Position numbers and translations under genes: made by a program. This document shows positions 12,239 through 23,426 of a DNA stretch of 64,000 bases, piece after piece (positions within the stretch are counted from its first letter, which is position 1; each line of letters starts with the position of its first letter). The DNA lies in NCBI GenBank assembly GCA_011634665.1, contig WAEK01000006.1, forward strand, positions 1,558,501-1,622,500, in the 5' to 3' direction. The notes under the pieces were generated by a model, which searched no databases, was not told the DNA's origin, and was given only the letters and a program-made list of their open reading frames with translations. The stretch is from Mortierella sp. BCC40632 (taxonomy: Eukaryota; Mortierellomycota; Mortierellomycetes; Mortierellales; Mortierellaceae).

Positions 12239-12910
12239 TTACAACAAGAAAGCTCCTGCTGCGGCCACAATGACCAATGCTGCCGTGGATCCAGCCTTGA
12301 GTGTACCAGCATTGTTGGAGGGCAATGGTCGAGCGGGTGCCGTCGATGTGATGATCGTGGACGTTGTGGGTGTCATCGTTGGGATGGTGGTGACATCCGT
12401 GGTCGTGGGACTGGCAAGGGTCATCGTAGTGCTCATTTCAGTACTAGCCGAGGCAGAAATGCTACCACTAATGCTACCACTCACGCTAGCAACAGCACTG
12501 GAGGAAGGTGCTGGGGGACCACCAACAATCGAGAACTGAGCGGAATAACTCTGACTATCACCATTGACAACCAAAATCGAATAGGTCGAACCCACAGGCA
12601 AATCTGCAGGAATCTCTACAGTAGCAGAGCCGGGCTTGGAGCAGTCGAGGGTACCAATCGCCTTCAATTTAGGGATCTGAACTTGGAATTCGCCGACCTG
12701 GGAGTTGAGCATGATGGGCAATTCTGTGCTCTTGCCTGCATCGACAAGGTCTTTGCAGCTGTTTGTCCAAGAGACGGTTGCAGACCTGCCAGCCGTCCAC
12801 TGGGTCGCGCCGATCGGTGCAGAATACGAAAGCACCTGGGCAGTGACAGACGAGGCCAATGCAAGAGCAGAGGCGAGCGTGAAGACAAGGGCGGATCCTG
12901 ACTTGACCAT
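12239..12910 (-). CDS. Ser/Thr-rich GPI-anchored surface protein (Kre9/Knh1-type N-terminal domain)
   Basis: A single-exon gene for 223 residues. A signal peptide spans about residues 1-24 with a likely cut after VTA. The next 110 residues read as an Ig-like fold of the yeast Ser-Thr-rich GPI family (Pfam PF10342): WTAGRSATVSWTNSC and YSILVVNGDSQSYSAQFSIVG are typical strands. A Ser/Thr-rich stalk follows (about 137-190), likely O-glycosylated. The end is a GPI signal: a small-residue omega region SNNAGT, then a hydrophobic tail ending AAAGAFLL. It is expected at the plasma membrane or wall; members are linked to beta-1,6-glucan assembly, but that role is not demonstrable here. A TATA box and a palindrome lie upstream on the same strand. 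The start is the only ATG giving the signal peptide. Confidence 0.9.
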   Translation of the reverse strand: MVKSGSALVFTLASALALASSVTAQVLSYSAPIGATQWTAGRSATVSWTNSCKDLVDAGKSTELPIMLNSQVGEFQVQIPKLKAIGTLDCSKPGSATVEIPADLPVGSTYSILVVNGDSQSYSAQFSIVGGPPAPSSSAVASVSGSISGSISASASTEMSTTMTLASPTTTDVTTIPTMTPTTSTIITSTAPARPLPSNNAGTLKAGSTAALVIVAAAGAFLL

Positions 12911-13078
12911 GGTGGATAGTATTGCTGTGTTTGTGTGTGTGTGTGAGGAGAGAGAGGAGTGGAGTGGGTGAAGGAGAGGTAAGCGACCTGACTGGAGGAA
13001 AAAAGAGAAGCGAGGAGTGTGTAGAGGAGGAGGCGAAGGATGAGGAGATAAAGAGACGGGGTCAGACACAGGATCCCG

Positions 13079-13086
13079 TATTTATA
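13079..13086 (-). promoter_or_regulatory. TATA box of the GPI-protein gene
   Basis: On the minus strand the sequence reads TATAAATA, about 170 bp upstream of the GPI-protein ATG. It is a near-perfect TATA element in an otherwise CT/GA-rich region. Confidence 0.65.
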
Positions 13087-13112
13087 GGCAACAAAAGCTT
13101 TTTTGTAGACGG

Positions 13113-13128
13113 ACCGACTACAGTCGGT
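13113..13128. promoter_or_regulatory. Inverted repeat with CCG-N8-CGG core
   Basis: ACCGACT and AGTCGGT form perfect 7-base arms around a 2-base centre, about 27 bp upstream of the TATA box of the GPI-protein gene. The CCG...CGG arrangement resembles sites bound by dimeric Zn2Cys6 regulators. Binding is inference. Confidence 0.5.
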
Positions 13129-13205
13129 AAAAAAGGCAGGAGGAGACGGTCGCGACCCCCTTCTGGTCTCTCTGTTTCTCTTTCGCGCTCTCTCTTCCTT
13201 CGCTC

Positions 13206-13256
<51 letters not shown>

Positions 13257-14906
13257 CTCTTTCTCTCTTTCTCTTTCTCTCTCTCGTCCAACCCCCCACC
13301 CCCTTCACTCTTTCCCCGGCGGATCAAAGATAGCGCGTGCCTGTCTGTCCGCAGGGAGCGACTCACGCCGACAGGTCTCATCTCCTGGGCTTTTTTTTCC
13401 CTGCTGTCTCCTGTTGCTGTCCGTCTGTAAGGGTCGTGCGGTGCGGAGTGCCCTTTCTTTTCCAGACAGACAGACAGACAGGCAGGCAGGCAGACAGACA
13501 GATAGAAAACACAGACAGACAGCACAAAGATAGAGAGAGAGAGAGAGAAGAGAAAGTGCAAAAGAATGACCTACTGGTCCCACCAGACCTGACAAAAAAA
13601 AAAAAAAAAAAAAAAAATAGAAAAGCATTGACAAAAAGACCTGACACCAATGGAAAAATAGCCAGCCCAATTTTCCAGGGTCCAGTCTATTCTTGCAATT
13701 CCCCAACTAGGTCATACAGGTTTGTCCATTGGATAGAAAGAGAGGTGAACACGCTGTTCTGGCTTTTTTGCTTCCTCCTTTTCTTTCTGAATATACAAAA
13801 AAAAAGCCATGGTCATTTGGTGGAATCACGCACTTTTCCTCTCCTTGCTCAAAAGTCTACTATATCTACTCTATCGTAGAGCATCCCTCAATAAACAAGC
13901 CATTTAAAAGTGTTTTTTTTTTTTTTTTTATTTGATAATGTTCAGACTATCTAATCCTTTGCAAGACTTACCCTACTTGAATCATTGTCAAAGAGAATCT
14001 CTTGATCAAATGAATCTGTCAAAAGGACAATCAAAATACAGACAAATGGTTAGATTTCAAAAATCTCTTTGTCTAAAGGATTGTAGTACCCGCCAGTGAA
14101 AGGAAATCACCCGCCCACACAGGAAGCCGAAGAGGGAAAAAGAAGAAAAAAAAAGAGGGTGCGGTTTCTTTCAGAGGACGTATTGCGTCGTCACGTCCCC
14201 ACGTATGGCGGGGGACTCTAAGACGGCTTTTCCTATCTTGTTGTTAAATTTTGTCATTTCATCACTGGAAGCCGGACTCGGGGGCCCCTCTTTCTCTTTT
14301 TTTGGCTTCCTCTTTTTCTTTTCTTCTTCGGCCTCCTCCCTTTTGGATCCTGGGATCTTCCACCCACTTTTTTTTTCCACTGCCCCCTTATAATGAGGGT
14401 TTGAATGGCTCCATTTGTCCAGAAATGTTGTTATTACCTTGAAGCAACATATCCTGAAGTCTCAAGTCCTCGAAGGGTAACTGAGATCCATGTGGATATC
14501 TAATACATTTCATTAAAGAAAAAAAAAGATAGCATTGGTTAGACATTGAAGTCCTCAAAAAATATAAGAGACCAACGACTTTTTTTTTGTTTCTTGCCCA
14601 GAAGATTGGAAATCAAGAAGAGATGTGGGATTGGTCAGACATCCAAGGAAGTAATGGCCAGCATCAGGAAAGACCAAAAGACATGGCACTCGACGATGGC
14701 ATATCGCTCTCTGATCGCTTCATTTCTTTCCTTTGCCCCCCAAAGGGGAACACAGAAAAGAGAAGTGGCCATGAAATAGTCTTGAACATGGTCCTTTTGG
14801 TGGAAACTGCGAATGTTGGAAATTCATCATCCAAACCCAACACCTCTCTCTTTCTATCCGTATTAAAGCCAATGGCCTATTATCAAATGTTGAAGGAAAG
14901 ACTTAC

Positions 14907-15843
14907 CATTCACCCAACTGGACTTGACCTCCTTGTCGATTCCCCAATTCAAGCCGAAAATGATCAAGAATAACTCATCTACCAGGTGCGCAAATTGTAA
15001 TGAATAAATCAAAACAAGGAAAAAATCCGATTAGTTCATTAATTCGCAACATTATTGGATGTGGAAGGATGCGAGTCCAAAAAAAGGTTGTGATGGTCGT
15101 GTGGTGGTCAGGTGTTATACTGGCAAGTATGACGCTCCTCAGCGAAGGAGCGCGAGTGTATCCCCATGGTCGATAAGATTACGAAGAAGACAAATGAAAT
15201 TTCATCATTCACACACACGATGAGTTCTCTTCTTTTTTTCCTTTTCTCTTTCTATCTTCTCTTTCAAGCAAACAAAAAGTGGCTTCCTCAGGATCGAGAC
15301 GCGAGACCTCAGCGAAACACGCGTAGTGAACGCGATGAAAGACCGAGGCTTCATGACCGCGAGAAAGAGCACATGTCGATTTGTTCAGCAAGACGAAGAA
15401 AGAAAGAAAAAGATGGAAATCAAAAGAGAAAGAGAGAAGTATAAAAAAGTATAAAAAAAAAAAGAAATGGATTGAGGGATTGAAAATAAATAACTTACCA
15501 CTATCAGCTGTATTGGGAGGGAAGGACGGAGGGGGGTTGGGGTTGGGGGGGAAAGAGAGAGAGAGAAGGATGTCTGACTGGAAAAAATTTTCTCGCTACC
15601 TTTTGTATGGGTATCGAATGGGGGGCTTAGAGGCGGAGATGTTGCGTGGTTGACTTTGGATTGGGCAATTTTAGCCCTTAAGATCCTCTGTCGGAGCTCA
15701 CCAGCATGGAACGCCATGGATGGAGCCCAGAGGACAATGTCGATCCAAGGCAGACGAAACGCGGATGAATCGTGTTCGTTCATGTAGTAATTCATATTCA
15801 TCAAAGCATTGCCAAAGACTTGGGAGGAGGGAGAGTCTTGCAT
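14907..15843 (-). CDS. Unidentified spliced gene, three candidate exons (incomplete)
   Basis: I do not recognise this gene. Three minus-strand segments have good splice signals and matching phases: 15843-15702 (ends GTGAGC), a 9-nt micro-exon 15507-15499 between CAG and GTAAGT, and 14978-14907 (ends GTAAGT). Joined, they read about 74 residues, rich in aromatic and hydrophobic residues: NALMNMNYYMNEHDSS, then FRLPWIDIVLWAPSMAF, then ADSDELFLIIFGLNWGIDKE. The ATG at 15843 is one possible start, but an upstream exon joining at an AG near 15863 is also possible. The 3' end is unresolved. The hydrophobic content suggests membrane association. It could also be a decayed gene. Confidence 0.4.
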
Positions 15844-18800
15844 GCCATTTGTGATGTGTCTTTCGTCAGTGCTTTTTTCGACCCCAAGTCAGAGGCGGTG
15901 GAGCGTAATATCGGCAATGTGGGAAACTCATGAGTGGGTCTCAGAAAGGAGCAATGAACATCGCGTGTGGTTCAAAAAAAAAAAAAAAAAAAGGAGGAGG
16001 AGGAGGAGGTAATGGACATCACGGAGCTCGTTGCTCGCTTACTTCAATAACTGGTGTATCAAACGCAAATATGAAAAAAAGAAGAAAAAGAAGAATAGAT
16101 CATGAATGGTTTCAAATCAGCAAGCATCTCGAGAATGACAACTACCGCCACCACAAAACGGTGGATAGCCACTGTATAGTCTCACAGAGCTAGAGAGTAG
16201 GACATGGTATGAAACCGTGCTATACTTTTTTTTTTAAGGATCTGTTGAGCATATCGTCATTTGTAGGCGGGCACCCTTCCTCGTTGCACCAAAGTCTGTT
16301 TGACCAACTGACTCTTTCTTTTTTTCCTGCCCGCACATACTTTGAGAGCAAGAAGCCAACATCCCAGAGGGTTGTCCAACAGAGTTCTAGAGAACAAGAG
16401 AATAAGAGAACAAGAAAGCTTTTTTTACTACTTTCTCTTATCAGAAAAGCTTTCTGATGACTCGAACTTCCGTTCTGTCACTGACACCAAACTCTCATCT
16501 CTACTTTCTCTCTGCCATTAAACCTGGGGGTACGCCACGAATCTTTTTTTTTTCCTGCTGTCAAGGACGTCTTTCTAAAAGCCAGCTTAATTTGGATACT
16601 GTCATCCACATACTCGCGCTCTGTTGCTTTTCGTTGCTTGCTATAGAAAGCCCATTAGTGCAGCCAAAGATGACCAGGTGCAATTTTCTTCCTCTCCCCT
16701 TGCGATTCCATATTGATCAAGGCAAGCAGTGGCACCTTTATCGAAAGGCACTTTAGGCACATTCGACAACACCCATTTGTCATCAACCTGCTTCAGGCTT
16801 TTCTGCCGTTTGGATAGACACTTGTTGTTGTGAATTGCTGCCACATCAGGCGAGTCGTGTTGCATTTTTCTGGCGAATCCCTGTTCCTCCAGTAAAAACC
16901 CCAGAATAGGGTGGATCTCGTGAGGAGTCAGAGGCGCCTTTATCAACATCATTACCAAGAGTTAATTTGAACCTCTACTGAAAGTTGAGTTTTTGATCCT
17001 CAGGTTCCCCCCCTCCCTTTTTTTTTTTTTTTTTTTTTGCACAGTCCAAGTCTAGGCGGCTGTCACCTTGTCAGAACAAGAAACGACACGTTCACACATT
17101 GACTTTTGATTGACTGGTGCGTTTTGAAGTAGATCTTCCTGATGACTCAAGAAGAGGAAGAGAGAGGAGAAACTCGGATTTCTGATGTTCGAATCATTAG
17201 ACTCAGTGATACAAGGGAAGGATCAAAAAGGCGAACTATCTGAAAGAGCTGGGGAGAAGGCTTCTCGCTTCCAGAAAATGTCATTTGGACACGTTTCTGA
17301 TAAATAAGTAAAATGAATTTTGTGGGAAAAACACATACATACACACACACCTGAGGATGGAGGATGCGGATTCACAAGATCTGTGGATCCATTCCTCCAT
17401 CTTGAGGATGACCACATTGGGACGATGGGTAGGACCGAGCTGTTTGTCCGTACGTGAAATTTTTTTTACTCTAAAATTTATATGGGTTGGATCATTTTTG
17501 CCAATGCTCACACAGCAAGCAGAGAGCGTTTGTTCAGGAAAGAGGAAACATGCTGTGGGGAGAGAGAGAGGGAGAGGGGGGGGGGGAGATAAATAGATGT
17601 GAAGTGAATGGATATTTGGACATGTTGAATAGGTCCATTCTTCAAGAAGTCGAGCGATGGAGAAAGGATTGGATAATAGATGGAGATCCCGATGGGTTCG
17701 ATCAAGAGATATCTCTCTGGTGACACCTGGTCATGGTCAATTGCCCCTGACAGTCCTAATTCCCCAATGGCCTGTTCCATTGAAACCAAAGTGATAGGGA
17801 CGCCCAGGCTTTGAGTGGACAGTAGACAGAGGATCCATGGTAGTTTTGTGGCCAGTCTTCATACTTATACCCAGGCTCTAACAAGAAGACATTCGTAAGG
17901 CATACTGTCCAGTCAACATCTTATGGCGTGGAAGAACCTTTTTCTTTTTCACTGGGATTGGATCCTATAGGCAAAAAGAAGAAGGGTGCCGGCAGAGATA
18001 CTACTTTCCTCCCTTTATCTCTCTCTCTATTTATTTGAAAACCGGCGATCATTCAAGGGTCGAACATTCACGATAATTGACCAAGTGAGCAGGCAGGCAG
18101 CCGAGAGCCATGAAGACGCTGGAATGATTAGATGCTTAAAATGTGGGTCTGACTAAATATCCGATGGGGTAGTGATGGTCATAGTGGGGAGAGTGGACAT
18201 AACATGGCGTGGCATGGCGAGTAAGAGAGAGAGAGAGAAGGCGGGGGAGAGAGAGAGCAAGAGAGACGGGAAGTTTGAAAGTGAGAAGGTGAGTAAGGCG
18301 CGTGGGAAAGCTCCAAAAAAGGAAAACTCCCACGGGAAAAAGAGAGAGAAAGAGAGAGAGAAACAGGCTCTGTTGTGTGTTGTGTGTTCGTTCTCTGGGT
18401 CACTGTCCCCGTGTCTGCGTATCCTTTGCTCTATACTTTTTGGGTTTGTCTGACTGGTTGGCTGGTCTGGCCTGGCCTGGTCTAGCTCTGTTGTCTGACT
18501 GATGGATGGAGGGGGGCAGATGGGCCACCAGGGCAGGCGTAGAGAGAGAGAGAACCCGTTGGCGCGGGGAACTACGTAGGCCGTGTGCCTGGGTGATTGT
18601 CCTGTGGAGAGACAGAGGAGAAGGGCGCGCCAACTTGGCCACGGGAGGGGGAGGGGCATTTGTTCATTACAAAAGGGGATCCCCTTTTCTCTCTTTTTCT
18701 CTTTTTCTCTTTTTTTTTTCTTCTTTTTTTCTTTCTCTCTCTCTCTCTCTTCATTCTTTACCACTCGTCTCTCCTCTCTCTCTTTCTCGCTCTCTTTTCT

Positions 18801-18989
18801 TCTTCTTCCTCCTCCTCCTCCTCCTTTACCACCCCCTCAATCTCCTCCAAGCCTTGATTCCCGACCTTGCATCGGTCCTCTTCCAGTTCTGCATCTCATC
18901 TATTTTTTATTTTTTACTGCTCAAGAATCAATTCATCAAAGTCAATTCCCCATTCCATCCTCCATCCTCCATCCGCCCTGTACATTAAA
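15844..18989. other. Gene-poor stretch with scattered open frames; LKR/SDH upstream region
   Basis: Minus-strand open stretches occur at 16641-16958 (105 codons, from ATG to stop), 17340-17440 and about 17760-17880, without a complete gene model. From about 18200 the DNA becomes (GA)n on the left and (CT)n/(T)n on the right, forming the promoter and leader of the LKR/SDH gene. A CTC repeat lies near 18808-18826. A long minus-strand open frame at 18153-18764 is low-complexity and rejected. Confidence 0.5.
17341..17440 (-). other. Possible isolated exon, unidentified
   Basis: On the minus strand an acceptor-like CAG is followed by an open stretch reading LGPTHRPNVVILKMEEWIHR and on to SSILR, ending at a GTGTGT donor. 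It looks protein-like but matches no family I know. It may be an upstream exon of the unidentified minus-strand locus at 15 kb, or chance. Confidence 0.25.
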
Positions 18990-21900
18990 ATGTCTTCTCA
19001 GTTGAACTTTGCCACGAGGGCACTGCCTCGTCTGCGTACACTCTCCTCCGTCGCTCAACGATCGGCTTCCAAGAGACTCTTCACTCAGTCATCACCTGCC
19101 TCGGGCAAGACCTACTTCCCCCAGGGAACACCTTCGTCCCAGACCCCACCCCGGATGACCACCTTGCGCCAGCAGCAGCAGTATCAGAAGCACACCTCCT
19201 CGTCTATGAACCCATTCCGGTCCGTCGGTATTCGTCGCGAGGGTAAGAACCGCTGGGAGCGCCGTGCCCCACTCACTCCCGAGGCCGTCGAGAAGCTGAT
19301 CGGAGAGACGGGAATTGCCGTCTATGTCCAGCCCAGCACCAAGAGAATCCATTCCGACGACAAGTACCGAGCTGCGGGCGCCATTGTCCAGGAGGATCTC
19401 TCACCCGCGGATGTGATCTTGGGCATCAAAGAGGTCCCAGTGAAGGATCTGCTTCCCGGAAAGACCTACGTGTACTTTTCGCACACTCACAAGGGCCAAA
19501 AGTACAACATGCCAATGTTGCAGGATGTTCTCGACAAGGTTTGTTACTAGTCATTGTTCACTTGCAGGAACTGAATGAATGATGTCATCGCATCTCTCAT
19601 CACGCCTGGACTGAGCATGATCCTCACGCTCGACTCTTTTTTTTTTTTTTTTTTTCTTAGAAAATTCGTCTCATCGACTACGAGTTGATGGCCAACGAGA
19701 AGAAGCAGCGCCTGGTTCTCTTTGGAAAGCATGCGGGATATGCTGGCATGATCGATGGTGTCCACAGTCTGGGTCAACGTATGCTCGGAATGGGCTACAG
19801 CAGCCCTTTCTTGGTAAGGATGTCTTTTTTTTTTTCTTCTTCTTTACTCTCTAGTTCAGGTCCTGTAAAAGACAGCGACGATCGACCTTGTGTTGACCCA
19901 TGTTTATCCTTTTTCTTTCTTCCTGTAGCACGTCGGCATGGCCCACAACTACAAGTCTTTGGCCTCTGCCAAGTTGGCTCTCCAATCGCTCGGCAACTCA
20001 ATTGCGGATGAGGGCACTCCCAAGGAGTTTGGACCAATGACTTTTGTCTTTACTGGAAGCGGCAATGTTTCTCAGGGTGCTCAGTCTGTCTTCAAGTCTT
20101 TGCCCCATGAGTTTGTGGATCCCAAGGATCTCCATAAGATTGCCAACAGCAAGAGTAAGTCGAGGAGCCCCTCTCTTCAATACTTGGGGATCAATCCCTC
20201 CTTTGCAGAAAGGTTTTGCATGATGACTCTTTCTTGGAAAACAAAGACTGACCTTGCTTTTGGCTCTTTCCAATAATAATAATAGACGCTCGCTTGGATC
20301 GCATCTATGCGGCAGAGGTCAACATCGAGGACCACATCCGTCACAAGACCAAGGGTGTCTTCACCACTCCCGAGGAGTACTTTACTCATCCCGAGCTCTT
20401 CACTTCTGAGTTCCACAAGGAGATTGCACCCTACTCGACCATGATCATCAACGGCGCCTACTGGGACAAGAGCTACCCTCGTTTGATGACGACAGAGCAG
20501 CTGAAGAAGATCCAGAGTGACCCCGCCAACAAATTCCGCATGCTGAGCATTGCTGACATTTCCTGCGATATCAATGTAAGAGAAAGAGAAAGGGAAAGAA
20601 GGGGGGAGGGGAGGAAGAGTACCATGGCTGTGGGAGAAGAAAAAAAAGGACAAGCCTGTGGCTCTTTGTGTAGCTGTTACTGCCTTTTGGACAGTCTGAC
20701 TTTGTCCTGACCATTCTTTCTTAAATATTTCTCCTCCAGGGTTCTTTCGAGTTCATGTCACGCGCTACGCCAATCGAGGACCCATACTTCTATTATGACG
20801 CTATCACGGGAACTGAGCACAAGAACACCGAGGCCACTGGAGTCCAGATCATGTCGGTCGACATTCTTCCCTCCGAGTTGCCATTGGAGAGCAGCCAGCA
20901 CTTTAGCGACTCGCTCTATCCCTTTATCAAGGAGTTGGTAAGTCTTTGTTTTTTTTTTTTTTTTTTTACAAAAAGTATCCGCGGCTTTTTTTCTTTTTCT
21001 TTTTCTCTAACGAACCTTTTCTTCTTTAGATCCGCGACAACTATGACCACCCAGTCATTTCTGGAGCAACCATTGCCGCGAATGGCTCTCTCAAGCCTGC
21101 TCATGAGGGTTTGAGCAAGGTCTTGGAGGAGACGCATGCCAAGGAGAACCTTGCCAAGATCAAGGCTTCTCTTGGTGCTATTAACACCAGCTTCGGCACC
21201 ACCGTCAAGCCCAAGAATGTTCTTCTCTGCGGATCGGGCTTTGTTGCCGGTCCCTTGGTCGACTATCTCTTGAGAGACCCCAACGTCAACGTCACCATTG
21301 CCAGTAACTCGCAGGTCGAGGCCACCTCTTTGGCCATGGGTCGCGCTAACACCAAGGTTGTCCCCTTGGATGTCAAGGACAATGAAAAGATGGCTTCGTT
21401 GGTCAAGGAGTCGGACGTTGTCGTGAGCTTTGTCCCCGCTCCTTTCCACCCTATCATTGCTGAGCACTGTATTCAGGAAAAGAAGAACATGGTCACGGCC
21501 AGCTACATCAGCCCCGCGATGAAGGCCTTGGACGAGCGTGCTCAGCGTGCTGGTATTACGATCATGAACGAGATTGGTTTGGACCCTGGTATCGATCACT
21601 TGAGCGCCATGAAGATGATTGACGAGGTCAAGGATCACGGAGGCAAGGTCACTTCCTTTGTCTCTTGGTGTGGTGGTCTCCCTGCACCCGAGGCGTCGAA
21701 TGTTCCTCTGAGCTACAAGTTCAGTTGGTCTCCTCGCGGTGTGTTGACCGCTGGTTTGAACGATGCCAAGTTCCGAATGCACAATGGATTCCACGACATT
21801 GCTGGCAAGGATTTGATGAAGATGCACTTCCCCGAGGTTCCCATCTATCCTGGCTTCAACCTCGAGGGTGTTGCTAACCGTGACTCTTTGAGCTACGCTG

Positions 21901-22634
21901 ACACGTATGGACTGGGACCTGTCGAGAAGTTGGATACCATGTTCCGTGGTACGCTCCGTTACAAGGGCTATGCCGACCTGATGTACTCTTTCAACCGCCT
22001 CGGCCTCTTGAATGCCGAGAACCGCCCTCAACAGTTCAACACCTGGACCGACTTTATGGACAATGTCATCTTTGGTAACAACTCTTCTTCTCGTGACAAC
22101 AAATCAAGAGTCGCCGCCATTGCTGATCGTCTTGATCTCCCCGCTTCGCACCCATCCGTTGGCAAGGTGGTGGATGCACTTCAGTGGCTTTCGCTCATGC
22201 CCTCGGCTCAACAGGGAGCTGCTCCCTTCACGGCCTCGAACTCGACCACGACCCTGGACAGCTTCTGTGCATTGTTGATGAACAAGCTCAAGTACAACCC
22301 CATGGAGCGTGACATGGTGATCCTTCACCACGAGTTTGGCATTCAGTTGAAGGATGGATCGGAGGAGACCCGTACCTCGACTTTGGTCTCTTATGGAACG
22401 TTTGAGACATACACTGCCATGGCCAAGACTGTTGGTTTGCCTGCAGCCATGGCCACGGAGATGTTGTTGAAGGGAGAGATCCCTGAGAAGGGAGTCTTGG
22501 CACCTACGATGCCTCATGTGTACAACCCTATTTTGGAGAAGTTGCACTTGGAGGGTGTCTCTGTTTTGGAGCAGATTGTTCAGAAGGGTATGCGACCTTC
22601 GCTCAAGTGGGGCGGTAGCGGTGTTTTCAAGTAA
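18990..22634 (+). CDS. Bifunctional lysine-ketoglutarate reductase/saccharopine dehydrogenase, mitochondrial-type
   Basis: One protein of 1006 residues carrying both lysine-2-oxoglutarate reductase and saccharopine dehydrogenase, the first two steps of the saccharopine route of lysine breakdown. Six exons join in phase: 18990-19538, 19661-19813, 19929-20154, 20286-20575, 20740-20937 and 21030-22634. Residues 1-70 form a Ser/Arg-rich leader with no acidic residues until about residue 88, typical of a mitochondrial presequence. The LKR half starts SVGIRREGKNRWERRAPLTP (about 77) and has FTGSGNVSQGAQ (about 279). The SDH half has the nucleotide-binding segment NVLLCGSGFVAGPLVDYLL (about 535) and NEIGLDPGIDHLSAMKMID. 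Human AASS has the same order and is slightly shorter. Fungi usually carry separate Lys1 and Lys9 enzymes, so fusion plus leader is odd here. VPS26 follows in the same direction. Confidence 0.95.
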
Positions 22635-23259
22635 AGAAGGAGAAGAAGTGTTGATTAGAAACCCATAGACGCTTTGTTTTTTTTATTGTACTGTATTCCA
22701 TTAAAAAAAAAAAAAAAAAAAAAAACGTTGGAAAGCTTGGCTTCAAAGTATGGATTGCAATGGAGGCATCGAGATTTCTTCGTTAAATATAATACCAAGT
22801 CAACTTGGTAGACGACCTGTTTGCTCCGCGTGCCCGTTTGCAATATTTTATCGTATCTCAGGTTTTTCTCCTTCACAAACCATGCACTCTTATGCAAGAG
22901 TGGGCTGGTCCCTGTCAAGTCTTTTAAATGTGGAGTTCTGCCAGACCTAATACGAAAAAACAGGCGACGATCGAGAGTGGTTGTGGTGGTAGTCGGTAGT
23001 CGTTTCCTCATCCGAGGCACGAGCCGGTGCCCCCCGCTGGTGATCTTTATCGAATCCCTCACGGTGCTGGTGGCATTGGGTTGGTCGCAAAGAGACTTTG
23101 CCAAGCCACGGACACAAGAAGTGAGTGTACGAGAACGAGAGAGAGTGTGTGAGAGAGATAGAAGGAAAGAGAGGAGAGAGAGAATACGAGAGAGGGAGAG
23201 AGGCTGAACCACCTGCGCATCATTTGCACTGTCCTCTCTCAGGCTCTCCTCTCTTTCCT

Positions 23260-23292
<33 letters not shown>

Positions 23293-23426
23293 ACCGACAC
23301 ACACCACAGCCTCCGCTTCTTTTTTTTGCCCGTTTTCTTCCTCTCATTGACTCTTGTCCCAACGCCCACACTCATTTATCGCCACGTTTCGACAGTCTTT
23401 GACCAGCGAGTCTCTCACCTTTCAAC
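22635..23426. other. Spacer between LKR/SDH and VPS26
   Basis: This stretch contains the 3' region of LKR/SDH (A23 run at about 22703-22725) and the CT-rich leader of VPS26 ((CT)n at 23262-23288). Short open frames here are not supported. Confidence 0.75.

Larger units (their letters stand above)
12911..14906. other. GPI-gene promoter and spacer with unassigned open frames
   Basis: The first 250 bp are the GPI-gene promoter. (CT)n DNA follows at about 13196-13290, with a CAGA/CAGG tetranucleotide run at 13464-13502 and an A23 run at about 13594-13616. At 14600-14970 both strands are open. The plus strand gives a 128-codon frame after a good acceptor near 14602. The minus strand gives two overlapping frames of about 55-58 codons that might continue the spliced locus at 14907-15843. 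I could not decide between them. A minus-strand stretch at about 14433-14502 is flanked by an acceptor and a GTAATA donor. Confidence 0.5.

Noticed and set aside
15090..15170. tRNA-like hairpin (CGCTCCT/AGGAGCG arms at 15133-15152)
   Set aside because: No T-loop consensus (GTTCRANYC) and no closing acceptor stem.
18153..18764. 203-codon minus-strand frame before LKR/SDH
   Set aside because: Arg/Glu/Lys runs from GA repeats, lying in the promoter of a real gene.
20916..22031. 371-codon minus-strand frame opposite LKR/SDH
   Set aside because: The plus strand encodes a clearly conserved enzyme. The antisense frame is a codon-bias shadow.
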